From Pseudomonas tehranensis (GTDB taxonomy: Bacteria > Pseudomonadota > Gammaproteobacteria > Pseudomonadales > Pseudomonadaceae): 64,000 nt of DNA. The position numbers were made by a program, and so were the translations under genes. Each line of letters starts with the position of its first letter. Position 1 is the first letter of the stretch. Location: NCBI RefSeq assembly GCF_014268615.1, contig NZ_JABWQV010000001.1, positions 124,001 to 188,000 on the forward strand. The letters are read 5' to 3'. Below the pieces are notes generated by a model that searched no databases, was not told the DNA's origin, and was given only the letters and a program-made list of their open reading frames with translations. Below are positions 9,402 through 18,066 of this stretch, piece by piece.

Positions 9402-10745
9402 TTATAAAGCGACGCAATTGCGCCCCTGGCGTTTGGCTCGGTACAGCGCCTGGTCGGCGCGTTGCAGCAGTTGATCGAAGTGGTCCATGGTTTTGGTGTC
9501 CAGCTCGGCGACGCCGATGCTCAGGGTGACAAAAGGGGAAACCGCTGAGCCGCCATGGGGCAGTTCAAGTTCAGCCAGGCTTTCACGAAACCGCTGGGCG
9601 GCCTCGCATGCCTGGCTGGCGTTGATATTGGGCAATACCACGACAAACTCCTCACCCCCCAGGCGAGCTGTCAGTTCGCCGGAGCGGCCGAAGACACTGC
9701 GCAGGGTCCCGGCGATCTGTTTCAAGCACTCGTCCCCTTTGATATGGCCGTAGGTGTCGTTGTAGATCTTGAAGAAATCCACATCGCACATCAGTACGGC
9801 CAGCGGGGTGTTGTGGCGAATCGCACGGCGGAATTCGACATCCTTCAGTTCATCGAAGTAACGACGGTTGGCCAAGCCGGTCAAGGCATCGTGACGCGAC
9901 AGCGCTTCGAGGGCCTGGTTGGCAGCCTTGAGCTCCGAGGTGCGCGCCTCGACCAGTTCGGCCAACTGGTCGCGACTGGCTGCAAGGGCCAGTTCGTCCG
10001 AGTGCTGGCGCTCCAAATGGGCGTGGAGGTTGTCTTGCAGTGCATTGACTTTGAATTCGAGCAGGCTCAACTCGTCCTGGCGCTGGACCGAACGCTGCAG
10101 CTTGAGGTGGAAGTTGAGTGTTTGTGGTGAGAGCTTTCCCAGATGCCGGGCGATATGGACAACGTGTACGGTCACCAGACGGTTGAACATGGTCATGACC
10201 AGCCCGGCCAGCAGCAACGACTGGATCACCTGCGTGATGACGATGCTGCGGGCTTCGTCCCAGAGACGTTCCCAAAGCAGGTTGTTATCGCCCTCGATGG
10301 TCAGTTCACCGACCTTTTCGTTGGCGCCAATGTAGGGCTGTGCGACGAGCTGACGATGCAGCACCGGCGCCACGCTGGATGAATTGCTGGCATATCGATT
10401 GAACTCGATGATTTCTGGCGACTGTCCGGGTCGCAGGATATTGAGTACCACGCGTCCCACCGGCGCCGCATTCGCGACGCTGGTGATCTGCTTGTCCAAC
10501 GACTCACGGTCCATTTCCCAAATGGCATGGGCCAAGGTGTTCTGGAACACCTGGTCGATCAGGAGCAGCTCCGAATTCATCTGCGCCAGATTGTTTTCCC
10601 AGGCCTGCCAGGTACGCAGCGTGACCATCGCCAAGGTAAAGCACAGGCAGAACACCAGCGTGGCCAAAACCAGACGCCGTCCCAATGAGCTGAATGTTCT
10701 GGTCTTTGGCGGGTGAAGGGGGACAGTTCGAAAATCGTCGGCCAT
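9402..10745 (-). CDS. Membrane diguanylate cyclase with periplasmic sensor domain
   Basis: A 447-residue inner-membrane enzyme predicted to make cyclic di-GMP from two GTP. One membrane helix lies near residues 24-45 (RLVLATLVFCLCFTLAM) and a second near 178-198. Between them is a periplasmic domain of about 130 residues whose HAIWEMDRESLDKQI stretch recalls CHASE-type sensors. A helical linker leads to the GGDEF domain (about 285-447). The active-site loop is GGEEF at 363-367, intact. The allosteric I-site five residues before it reads RSGE instead of RxxD, so product inhibition may be weak. The ATG at 10745 lies one base after the stop of the upstream binding protein, implying translational coupling. 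Confidence 0.85.
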   Translation of the reverse strand: MADDFRTVPLHPPKTRTFSSLGRRLVLATLVFCLCFTLAMVTLRTWQAWENNLAQMNSELLLIDQVFQNTLAHAIWEMDRESLDKQITSVANAAPVGRVVLNILRPGQSPEIIEFNRYASNSSSVAPVLHRQLVAQPYIGANEKVGELTIEGDNNLLWERLWDEARSIVITQVIQSLLLAGLVMTMFNRLVTVHVVHIARHLGKLSPQTLNFHLKLQRSVQRQDELSLLEFKVNALQDNLHAHLERQHSDELALAASRDQLAELVEARTSELKAANQALEALSRHDALTGLANRRYFDELKDVEFRRAIRHNTPLAVLMCDVDFFKIYNDTYGHIKGDECLKQIAGTLRSVFGRSGELTARLGGEEFVVVLPNINASQACEAAQRFRESLAELELPHGGSAVSPFVTLSIGVAELDTKTMDHFDQLLQRADQALYRAKRQGRNCVAL

Positions 10746-10746
10746 G

Positions 10747-11517
10747 TCATAACCACTTGCGCATGATGGCGTCGTAAACGCCATTGCGGCGGATGGTCTC
10801 CAGGCCTGAGCGGAATTTCTCGACCGTCGCGGCCGGCGTCTTGCGACTGAACGCCATGTTCAAGCCATCCTGACTGCTCAATTCGGGAAGCGGCAGTGAG
10901 CGGATCAACACTTTATCCGGGTCTTCACCATTCTGGCGGGTCAGGTACAGCGCGTTGAGCTCGTTGGAAATCCATAGCTCCACGTGATCGACCTTGAGCT
11001 TGCGGTAGTTGTGTTCGTACTTGTTGCTCGACTGAAGGTCTTTACCAATGCGGAAACCCTTTGACACCAGGTACTGCTCACCCACGTCCTGATTGACGGT
11101 GGCAATCTGGTGACCGCGCGCATCGTCCAGCGAGTTGAGTTTTACCGGGCGCTCAGCCAGCGAGTACATGTACCACTGGGTTGGGGCGATGGCCCCGACC
11201 CACTGGAAAAGTGATTCGCGCGCGGGCGTTCGAACGATTGAATAGATCAATACGTTACTTTCATTGAGCGCCAGTTCGTAGGCCCGCGCCCAAGGCATGG
11301 GCTGGATGGACGCCTCTACGCCGACCTCCTTGAGCACTGCCTGGACCACCTCGGTGCTCATGCCGGTCACTCGCCCGTTCTGCGTCATGTTATAGGGCGG
11401 CAGTTCTTCCGTAACGATGCGCAGCGCAGTCTCTGCAGCGGCGTTTGACAGGGTTGCGCTTGCACCCAGGAACATCAGGACGCAGCACATCAGCAGACGG
11501 TTAAACGGAAAAATCAT
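10747..11517 (-). CDS. Periplasmic solute-binding protein, family 3
   Basis: A 256-residue protein with a signal peptide (NRLLMCCVLMFLGASATLS, then NAAAE, cleavage near residue 28) and an SBP family 3 domain starting LRIVTEELPPYNM. It shares PWARAYELAL and VRTPARESLFQWVGAI with the protein two genes downstream, so the two are paralogues, though diverged. It heads an apparent three-gene transcript with a diguanylate cyclase one base behind it. Proteins of this type without permeases usually feed ligand occupancy to a membrane sensor, which here would be the cyclase's periplasmic domain. The ligand cannot be read from sequence. Confidence 0.82.
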   Translation of the reverse strand: MIFPFNRLLMCCVLMFLGASATLSNAAAETALRIVTEELPPYNMTQNGRVTGMSTEVVQAVLKEVGVEASIQPMPWARAYELALNESNVLIYSIVRTPARESLFQWVGAIAPTQWYMYSLAERPVKLNSLDDARGHQIATVNQDVGEQYLVSKGFRIGKDLQSSNKYEHNYRKLKVDHVELWISNELNALYLTRQNGEDPDKVLIRSLPLPELSSQDGLNMAFSRKTPAATVEKFRSGLETIRRNGVYDAIMRKWL

Positions 11518-11896
11518 CGAGAGTTACCCTATGCAACCAGCAGTGCCGGCGCGGCCTGGGGGCCGTTGACTTAATGTGTTATCGGCTGGGCCTATACGCG
11601 CTTGAGTGTTATCCGTCGAAACCGGGGGACATTGAACCTGGGGCGGTCGGCCCAGACCATGTGGAAAACTTGAGTGTGGCCTGTCTTCTTCCAGCTGTCG
11701 ATTCGGCGACATTTAATGAACACGGGTTCGTTTATGAGTTGCAGGAGGTTTTGGCTGGACGAATGGGGGGACGCTGAAGCTGTTGAACCAATAAGGGCGC
11801 ACGTTCCTGCGCAACGACTGTGGGTGAATGAGCAGGCGCTAAGGGGGCAAACTTGGGCAGGATTCATCAGTTCCTGCCCAGGTGCCCGGCGCTTGG
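11518..11896. other. Intergenic region, 379 bases
   Basis: This stretch lies between the head of the binding-protein/cyclase operon and the end of the gntP-type gene. Short open frames on both strands show no family character or convincing ribosome sites. It should hold the promoter of the binding-protein operon at its left end and it contains the terminator at 11854-11880. I recognise no other element. Confidence 0.5.
11854..11880 (-). terminator. Terminator hairpin after the gntP-type gene
   Basis: A perfect 9-base inverted repeat, TGGGCAGGA and TCCTGCCCA with a 9-base loop, lies 17 bases beyond the permease stop codon. On the minus strand it is followed by AAGTTTG, a weak T-tract, so it fits as an intrinsic terminator for the denD/permease transcript. 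Confidence 0.6.
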
Positions 11897-13303
11897 TTAT
11901 CCGAGAATGGCGTTGAAGAGCAACAGGGTGAGCAGGGAGGTGAACCAACCGATCGTGGTCGGAACCGACCAGGTCAGCATCTGGTGCTTGGCGTTGGTGA
12001 CCCCGAGCATGCGGTTGACTACCCAGAAATAGCTGTCGTTGAAGTAGCCAAAGACCATCGAACCAATGGCCGCCGCCTGGGCGGCGAAGACCATGTTAAC
12101 GTCGGGAATCGAGGCCAGGATCGGCGCGGAAATCGAGGCGCCGGTGATCATCGCGACTGTGCCGCTGCCCTGGATCAGGCGCACCAGCGAAGCGATCACG
12201 AAGGGGATCAACACCGCCGGCAGCGGCAAGGTGGCGACCCATTCGCCCATGTACTGGCCCGCACCGCTGTCGCGCAACACGGCACCCAATGCACCACCGG
12301 CGCCAGTGACCAGCAGGATGATGCCGGCGCTTTCCACGCCTTTCTCCATATGCGCGATGACTTCCTCACGCGGGCGCCGCGGCACCAGGCCATACAGTGC
12401 TGCCACGACCCCGAGGCCGACGGCAATGACCGGGTTGCCGACAAACGCGATGGTCTGGCCGAACAGGCTCTGGGTCAGGGTGCTGTCACCGTTGAGTTTG
12501 CCGAGGGCCACGACCAGGGTGTTGGCGAAGATCAGCAGGATGGGCAGCACGATCGGCAGCATCGACAGCCACAGCGGCGGCAGCTCGGCCTCGCGGGCAT
12601 CGGCGCGTTCGAGCACTTCGCGGTAGGCGGTGGCGGGTTCGACCGGTTTCTGGCCGCTTTGCGCGATCATCGCCTCGATGCGTGGGCCCATGAAGCGGGC
12701 GTAGGCCACCAGCACGAAGGTGCCGGGAATGGTGAACACCACGCCCCAGAAAATCATCAAGCCCACATCGATATTGAAGATCCCGGCAATCCCCAGCGGC
12801 CCTGGCGTCGGCGGAACCGCATGGTGGGTCAGCATCAGGCCGCTGGCCAGGGCAATACCCAGGGTCAGCATCGATTTGCCGCTGTTGCGTGCCAGCGCAC
12901 GGACCAACGGGTTGAGGATGACGAACGCCGAGTCGCAGAAGATCGGCACCGAGACGATGTAGCCGGTCACCATCATCGCCCACTCTTCGCGTTTGTTGCC
13001 CAGCCAACGCACGAAGGTATAGGCCATCCGCTCGGCGGCGCCGGAGACTTCCAGCAGTCGGCCCATCATCACACCGAAACCGATGACCAGGCCGATGGTC
13101 GACAGCGTGGCACCGAAACCGGTGGTGATGGATTTGACCAGCGCGTCCGGCGCCATGCCGCCGCCCAGGCCAGCGATCGAGGCGGCGATGATCAGCGCCA
13201 GCAGGGCGTGGATGCGGGTCTTGAGAACCAGCACGATGAGTATGACGATGGCCAGGACCAGGCTCACCATCAGCTGTGGACCGGCGATAGAAGTTGCGTC
13301 CAT
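11897..13303 (-). CDS. GntP-family permease, probably a four-carbon acid-sugar importer
   Basis: A 468-residue inner-membrane H+ symporter of the GntP family, with about 12-14 hydrophobic segments and the family motifs ATLSTIGLVIGFGVMMGRLLE, broken here by position, SVPIFCDSAFVIL and LTHHAVPPTPGPLGIAGI. GntP carriers import gluconate and related sugar acids. It lies downstream of denD on the same strand, divergent from gntR-ltnD-otnKCI, so D-erythronate and/or L-threonate is the likely substrate. The gap to denD is 59 bases and a terminator hairpin follows. Assignment to the family is firm; the substrate is inferred from context. Confidence 0.9.
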   Translation of the reverse strand: MDATSIAGPQLMVSLVLAIVILIVLVLKTRIHALLALIIAASIAGLGGGMAPDALVKSITTGFGATLSTIGLVIGFGVMMGRLLEVSGAAERMAYTFVRWLGNKREEWAMMVTGYIVSVPIFCDSAFVILNPLVRALARNSGKSMLTLGIALASGLMLTHHAVPPTPGPLGIAGIFNIDVGLMIFWGVVFTIPGTFVLVAYARFMGPRIEAMIAQSGQKPVEPATAYREVLERADAREAELPPLWLSMLPIVLPILLIFANTLVVALGKLNGDSTLTQSLFGQTIAFVGNPVIAVGLGVVAALYGLVPRRPREEVIAHMEKGVESAGIILLVTGAGGALGAVLRDSGAGQYMGEWVATLPLPAVLIPFVIASLVRLIQGSGTVAMITGASISAPILASIPDVNMVFAAQAAAIGSMVFGYFNDSYFWVVNRMLGVTNAKHQMLTWSVPTTIGWFTSLLTLLLFNAILG

Positions 13304-13362
13304 TGGGTAATCACTCTTGTTGTTATTGGATGGAACGACGGCACCGCCAGGGGCCGTCTCGG

Positions 13363-14319
13363 TCAGTGATTCATGCTGAGCTGGTGCGCCCTTACCACGC
13401 TGTCAAAATCGGCGTCACCGCGAAAGCCCAGTTGCAGCGGCCTTTGGATGTCGAAGTCGCCGGGCCAGCTGCAGACGATGCGCTGGATCCGCTCGTCCGG
13501 CTCAAAACTGACCCGCGCGCGGGCCGCCTCGCCACCGACACGGGCGAGACTGTCGAGCATTTCGCTGACGCGCACGCTGATGCCGGGCAGGTTGAGGGTC
13601 CGACGCAGGCCAAGCGCCTGGCCGTCCAGACGCGCGGCATGGACCAGGTTGTCGACCACGGTCTGCGGCGAAGACAGCCACATGCGGGTGTCCAGCGGTA
13701 CCGGACAGTTGCTCGCCTCGCCGGCCAGGGGCTCGCGCAAGATGCCGCTGGCAAATGACGAGGCCGCTGCGTTGGGTTTGCCGGGGCGAACGGAAATGGT
13801 CGGCAGGCGACACACCCGGCCATCGATGAAGCCCTTGCGCGAGTAGTCATTGATCAACAGTTCGGCCATTGCCTTCTGCGCGCCATAGGACGATTGCGGC
13901 AGCGGTGCGAGTTCTTCGGGCACCTGCTCGGGCATCGGCCCGCCGAATACCGCCAAGGAGCTGGCGAACACGAAACGCGGTGCCTGGGCCTGGTGGCGGC
14001 AGGCTTCGAGCAGGGCGCGGGTCGCCTCGAAATTGACCCGCATGCCCAGGTCGAAATCGGCTTCGGCCTGGCCACTGACGATCGCGGCCAGGTGATAGAC
14101 CAGGGAGGTCTCTGGACCGATCAGTGATTGGATAAAGGCCGGGTCACAGATGTCGCCCGTGTGCGACACCACACGCGGGTCATCGATGGGGCAGGGCGCC
14201 AGGTCGACTGAGACAAGGGTAGTGCCGGGGGGCAGCAGGTCGCTCGCAGTGGGCGCCAGCAGCGCTTCGATCAGGCGGGCGCCGAGAAAGCCAGCGCCGC
14301 CAGTTACCAGGATCTTCAT
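13363..14319 (-). CDS. denD: D-erythronate dehydrogenase
   Basis: A 318-residue NAD-dependent extended short-chain dehydrogenase. It shows the nucleotide motif ILVTGGAGFLGARLIEALL, the serine in FVFASSLAVFGG and the catalytic tyrosine-lysine pair in SSYGAQKAMAELLIND. DenD oxidises D-erythronate to 2-oxo-tetronate, feeding the OtnI-OtnK-OtnC route. All those partner genes lie divergently just across a 191-base regulatory gap, the strongest support for this name. I chose ATG 14319, which has GGAG at suitable spacing, over a GTG nine bases upstream. The gntP-type permease follows on the same strand. Confidence 0.88.
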   Translation of the reverse strand: MKILVTGGAGFLGARLIEALLAPTASDLLPPGTTLVSVDLAPCPIDDPRVVSHTGDICDPAFIQSLIGPETSLVYHLAAIVSGQAEADFDLGMRVNFEATRALLEACRHQAQAPRFVFASSLAVFGGPMPEQVPEELAPLPQSSYGAQKAMAELLINDYSRKGFIDGRVCRLPTISVRPGKPNAAASSFASGILREPLAGEASNCPVPLDTRMWLSSPQTVVDNLVHAARLDGQALGLRRTLNLPGISVRVSEMLDSLARVGGEAARARVSFEPDERIQRIVCSWPGDFDIQRPLQLGFRGDADFDSVVRAHQLSMNH

Positions 14320-14396
14320 GTATTGCACTCCGCTTAAGGAGAATATTCGGGGCAGCGTGCCGAACGCCCCGTATTCTTGTTATTTGATGAACCAGG

Positions 14397-14412
14397 TGAC
14401 AAGCAGTTGTCA
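14397..14412. promoter_or_regulatory. Candidate GntR/FadR-type operator
   Basis: A perfect inverted repeat TGACAA-N4-TTGTCA lies in the 191-base gap between denD and the divergent GntR gene. Just to its right, TTGTATGATGAA resembles half of the TTGTAT-type sites of FCD-domain GntR proteins. The position between both transcripts fits a shared operator, which is inference. Confidence 0.45.
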
Positions 14413-14510
14413 TGTTGTATGATGAATTTAACGTGGACGCAACCGTTGCGTGTTTTCTTCTTGCTCACAGCGAGTGGCAGGGCAGCGCGACGATTGCCGG
14501 GAGAATCTGA

Positions 14511-15227
14511 GTGGACAGTCTGAACGACGTTACCCCCAAGCTGGCCGAACGGCTGGCCAAACGCCTGAGTGCGGCGGTCCATGAGGGCCAGTTGGCCGCC
14601 GGTAACCGCCTGCCCACCGAGCAGGCCTTGTGCGAGCAATACGGTGTCAGCCGCACGGTGGTGCGCGAGGCTATTTCGATGCTCAAGCGCGAGGGCATGC
14701 TCACTTCGCGCCAGGGCAGCGGCACCTTTGTCGTGCCCAATCCCAGTGTCGCGTTGCGTCTGTCTCCGCCCCAGGGCAACTTCGAGGCCGTGGTGGAAAT
14801 CCTCGAGTTGCGCAGCGCGCTGGAGATCAAGGCCGCCGAACTGGCCGCGGCGCGGCGCACCAATGCGCAATTGCGGGCGATGCAAAACGCCTTGGCCGAG
14901 CTCGACGAAGCGGTCGAGCGGGGTGAAGACGGCGTGCGCGAAGACCTCGCCTTCCACCGTTCGGTGGTGGCCGCCACCGGCAACCAGCACTTTCTCGAAA
15001 CCATCGATTTTCTGCACCAACTGTTGCAACAGGCGATCCGAGTGACCCGTTGCAATGAGGCGCGTAACAGCCAGTACATGCGTCAGGTCGACCAGGAGCA
15101 CCACGCGCTGCTCGCCGCCATCGCCGCCGGTGACAGTGAGGCGGCACGTACCGCGGCCTCCTCGCACCTGCGTAACGCCGAAGTCCGCCTGCGTGAAGCG
15201 CGAAGCGAGGCCGACGCGTCCGGATAA
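14511..15227 (+). CDS. GntR-family (FCD) regulator of four-carbon acid-sugar use
   Basis: A 238-residue FadR-subfamily GntR regulator. The winged helix (about 8-75) includes GNRLPTEQALCEQYGVSRTV and SRQGSGTFV; the FCD ligand domain (about 95-220) has the helical metal-site residues typical of the group, such as EDLAFHRSVVAATGN and the later EHHALLAAIAAGD. The start is GTG at 14511. It is the first gene of the otn operon, 21 bases before ltnD, and divergent from denD. Such proteins usually repress until the sugar acid or an intermediate binds; that function is expected, not shown. Confidence 0.88.
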   Translation: MDSLNDVTPKLAERLAKRLSAAVHEGQLAAGNRLPTEQALCEQYGVSRTVVREAISMLKREGMLTSRQGSGTFVVPNPSVALRLSPPQGNFEAVVEILELRSALEIKAAELAAARRTNAQLRAMQNALAELDEAVERGEDGVREDLAFHRSVVAATGNQHFLETIDFLHQLLQQAIRVTRCNEARNSQYMRQVDQEHHALLAAIAAGDSEAARTAASSHLRNAEVRLREARSEADASG

Positions 15228-15248
15228 CAACCACAAGAGGATTCACCC

Positions 15249-16157
15249 GTGACAGCAATATCCAATATTGGTGTGGTCGGCCTGGGCTCCATGGGCCTGG
15301 GCATGGCGCGTTCCCTTTTACGTGCCGGTTTGCCCGTGTGGGGCTACGACATCCGCGAGGACGTGCGCCAGGCCTTCAGCGCCGAGGGCGGCCAGCCGGT
15401 CAGCGGCCTGAGTGACAGCGCGGCGCTCAGCGATCTGCTGTTCATCGTGGTGGTCAACGCCGCGCAGACCGAGCAACTGCTGTTCGGCGCGCAGGGAATT
15501 GCCGCGCGGCTGCGTCCGGGTTCCGTGGTCATCGCCTGTGCAACCATCTCGGCGGCGGCTGCGCGGCGCATCAGCGAGCGCTTGGCCGAGCACCAGGTGC
15601 TGATGCTCGATGCGCCGATTTCGGGCGGTGCGGTGCGTGCCGAGGCGGGCGAGTTGACCATCATGGCGTCGGGGCCGCAAGCGGCCTTCGAACGGGCGCA
15701 AACTGCACTCGCTGCGGTCGCCGCCAAGGTCTATCGGCTGGGTGAAGAGGCCGGGCAAGGTTCGCAGATCAAGCTGGTCAATCAGTTGCTCGCCGGGGTC
15801 CATATTGCCGCGGCGGCCGAAGCCATGGCCTATGGCATTCGCCAGGGCTGCGATCCCGAGGCGCTCTACGAGGTGATCAGTCACAGCGCCGGCAATTCCT
15901 GGATGTTCGAAAACCGCGTGCCGCATTTGCTGGCGGGTGATTATCGACCGCGCTCGGCGGTAGATATTTTCGTCAAGGATCTGGGGCTGGTGCTCGACAG
16001 CGCCCAGGAGGCAGTCTTCCCGTTGCCGCTGACCGCCAGCGCCCACCAGATGTTCAAGCAAGCGTCGGCTTCCGGGCTGGGGCGCGAGGACGATATCGCC
16101 GTGGTGAAAATATTCCCCGGTATCAACCTGCCTGCCGCCGCCAACGAGGAGATTTGA
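15249..16157 (+). CDS. ltnD: L-threonate dehydrogenase
   Basis: A 302-residue member of the 3-hydroxyisobutyrate dehydrogenase family. The N-terminal Rossmann domain begins IGVVGLGSMGLGMARSLLRA; the substrate loop is DAPISGGAVRAEAGEL and the catalytic lysine lies in GQGSQIKLVNQLL near residue 176. LtnD oxidises L-threonate at C2 with NAD to 2-oxo-tetronate, the OtnI substrate. Its stop overlaps the start of otnK by four bases. The full complement of otn genes around it distinguishes it from ordinary hydroxyacid dehydrogenases of the same fold. Confidence 0.88.
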   Translation: MTAISNIGVVGLGSMGLGMARSLLRAGLPVWGYDIREDVRQAFSAEGGQPVSGLSDSAALSDLLFIVVVNAAQTEQLLFGAQGIAARLRPGSVVIACATISAAAARRISERLAEHQVLMLDAPISGGAVRAEAGELTIMASGPQAAFERAQTALAAVAAKVYRLGEEAGQGSQIKLVNQLLAGVHIAAAAEAMAYGIRQGCDPEALYEVISHSAGNSWMFENRVPHLLAGDYRPRSAVDIFVKDLGLVLDSAQEAVFPLPLTASAHQMFKQASASGLGREDDIAVVKIFPGINLPAAANEEI

Positions 16158-17431
16158 CCATGCCCCTGATCGGATGCATTGCCGACGACTTCACCGGAGC
16201 GACCGACCTTGCCAGCATGCTCGTGCGCGGCGGCGCCCGCACTGTGCAGACCATCGGCGTTCCACGTGGACCCTTGGCGCTGGGCGAAGCTGACGCGCTG
16301 GTGGTGGCGCTCAAGTCGCGCAACCTGGCGCCCGAGGAGGCAGTCGCACAGTCGCTGCAGGCGCTGGAGTGGTTGCGCCAGCAGGGCTGCCGACAGTTCT
16401 ACTTCAAGTATTGCTCGACGTTCGACTCCACCGCCGAGGGCAACATCGGCCCGGTCAGCGATGCGCTGCTTCAAGCCCTGGGCAGCGACTTCACTGTGGC
16501 CTGTCCGGCCTTTCCGGAGAACCGCCGTAGCGTGTTCAACGGCTACCTGTTCGCCAATGACGTGCTGCTCAACGAAAGCGGGATGCAGGATCATCCGCTC
16601 ACGCCCATGCGCGATGCCAATCTGCTGCGCGTGTTGCAGCCGCAAACCCGCCACCCGGTCGGCCTGATCGACTACCGGACCCTGCGCGCCGGCGTCGAGG
16701 CGACCCGTCAGCGGATCGCCGCGTTGCGCGCCGAAGGCGTGGGCATCGCCGTCAGCGACGCTATTGATAATGAAGATTTGCAGGTGCTTGGCGCCGCCTG
16801 TGCCGACCTGCCGCTGGTTACGGCCGGGTCGGGGCTGGCGTTGGGCATGGCCCAGGATTGGCAGGCCAGAGGCTTGTTGCAGGCCAACGGCGAAGCCAGT
16901 CGGCTGGAAGCGGGTTGGGGGCGTCAGGCGATTCTCAGCGGTAGCTGTTCGCGAGCGACCCTCGGCCAGATCGAGCAGGCGGCAGCGGTCTATCCTGCCT
17001 TTCGTCTGGAGGCGGCCGAGCTGATGGCCCGCGGTGACGCCCTGGTGGCCGAGGCTCTGGCCTGGGCTGCCGGCTACCAGGGGCCGGTGCTGATCTATGC
17101 CAGCAGCCCAGCCGACGAGGTTCGTCGGGTGCAACAACAGTTCGGCGCGCAGCAGGTCGGTGAACGCATTGAAGCGGCCCTGGCGGCGATTGCCCGTGCG
17201 CTGGTCGAACAGCAGGGCGTGGGTCAATTGCTGGTCGCCGGTGGTGAAACCTCCGGCGCAGTGGTCGGCGCGCTGGGCATCGAAGGTTTGCGCATCGGGC
17301 CGAGCATCGACCCCGGCGTGCCCTGGACCCAGACGCTCGGCCAATCCGGGCGGCCGCTGACCCTGGCGCTCAAGTCCGGTAATTTCGGCAGCGCCGATTT
17401 CATGATCAAGGCCTGGGAGATGCTGACATGA
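16154..17431 (+). CDS. otnK: 3-oxo-tetronate kinase (DUF1537 family)
   Basis: A 425-residue four-carbon acid-sugar kinase. It opens LIGCIADDFTGATDLASML, the family's substrate-binding motif, with KYCSTFDSTAEGNIGPV in the N-terminal domain. The C-terminal nucleotide domain carries LVAGGETSGAVVGALGI, the glycine-rich ATP loop, and GVPWTQTLG. OtnK phosphorylates 3-oxo-tetronate to the 4-phosphate using ATP. Four-base overlaps at both ends join it translationally to ltnD and otnC. Length and motifs are full. Confidence 0.93.
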   Translation: MTMPLIGCIADDFTGATDLASMLVRGGARTVQTIGVPRGPLALGEADALVVALKSRNLAPEEAVAQSLQALEWLRQQGCRQFYFKYCSTFDSTAEGNIGPVSDALLQALGSDFTVACPAFPENRRSVFNGYLFANDVLLNESGMQDHPLTPMRDANLLRVLQPQTRHPVGLIDYRTLRAGVEATRQRIAALRAEGVGIAVSDAIDNEDLQVLGAACADLPLVTAGSGLALGMAQDWQARGLLQANGEASRLEAGWGRQAILSGSCSRATLGQIEQAAAVYPAFRLEAAELMARGDALVAEALAWAAGYQGPVLIYASSPADEVRRVQQQFGAQQVGERIEAALAAIARALVEQQGVGQLLVAGGETSGAVVGALGIEGLRIGPSIDPGVPWTQTLGQSGRPLTLALKSGNFGSADFMIKAWEMLT

Positions 17432-18066
17432 AGGAAAGTCGACTGCGCGAAGAGATCGTCGAGATCGGCCGCTCACTCTACCTGCGTGGGCTCAGCCCTG
17501 GCTCTTCCGGCAACATCAGCGTGCGGCTGGACGATGGCTGGCTGCTGACCCCGACCAATGCCTGTCTCGGTCGCCTGGACCCGGCGGACATCGCCAAGCT
17601 CGATTGGCAAGGTAACCACCTGGCCGGCAAACCCGCCTCCAAGGAAGCGTTCCTGCACCGTGCCGTCTATGAAGGCCGCGAAGATTCGGGGGCCATCGTG
17701 CATTTGCATTGCACGCATTCGGCGGCGGTGTCCTGCCTGGACTGTCTGGACGCTACGTCGTGCCTGCCACCGCTGACACCTTACTTCGTCATGCGCGTGG
17801 GCCGCTTGCCGCTGATTCCGTACCACCGGCCCGGTGATCCGCGGCTGGGCGAGGCGATTCGCGGACTGGTCGGGCAGCACAGCTCGGTGTTGCTGGCCAA
17901 TCACGGACCGGTCGTTTCGGGCAAGAGCCTGGAGGCGGCCACCTACGCCATCGAAGAACTCGAAGAAACGGCCAAGCTCTACCTGTTGCTGCGTCAGCAG
18001 CCGGTACGGGCGCTGGACGACGAACAAATCGACGAACTGCGCCAGACCTTCGGCGCCCAATGGTGA
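17428..18066 (+). CDS. otnC: 3-oxo-tetronate 4-phosphate decarboxylase
   Basis: A 212-residue class II aldolase/adducin-fold enzyme. [13 protein letters not shown] is the phosphate-binding loop and [14 protein letters not shown] holds the zinc-binding histidines; a third histidine is in LLANHGPVV. OtnC removes carbon dioxide from 3-oxo-tetronate 4-phosphate to give dihydroxyacetone phosphate. Both ends overlap neighbours (otnK by four bases, otnI by seven), a compact operon arrangement. The catalytic glutamate expected in the [12 protein letters not shown] helix is visible. Confidence 0.92.
   Translation: MKESRLREEIVEIGRSLYLRGLSPGSSGNISVRLDDGWLLTPTNACLGRLDPADIAKLDWQGNHLAGKPASKEAFLHRAVYEGREDSGAIVHLHCTHSAAVSCLDCLDATSCLPPLTPYFVMRVGRLPLIPYHRPGDPRLGEAIRGLVGQHSSVLLANHGPVVSGKSLEAATYAIEELEETAKLYLLLRQQPVRALDDEQIDELRQTFGAQW

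Noticed and set aside
11882..13369. A 495-residue plus-strand open frame rich in His, Gln, Asp and Arg
   Set aside because: It mirrors the gntP-type permease; the polar composition is what antisense of membrane protein codons gives.
14334..15236. A 300-residue minus-strand frame opposite the GntR gene
   Set aside because: It covers the GntR coding region and its operator, and has no ribosome site or family resemblance.
15941..17476. A 511-residue minus-strand open frame across ltnD and otnK
   Set aside because: It is an antisense shadow of strongly supported genes in GC-rich DNA, with low-complexity composition and no recognisable domain.
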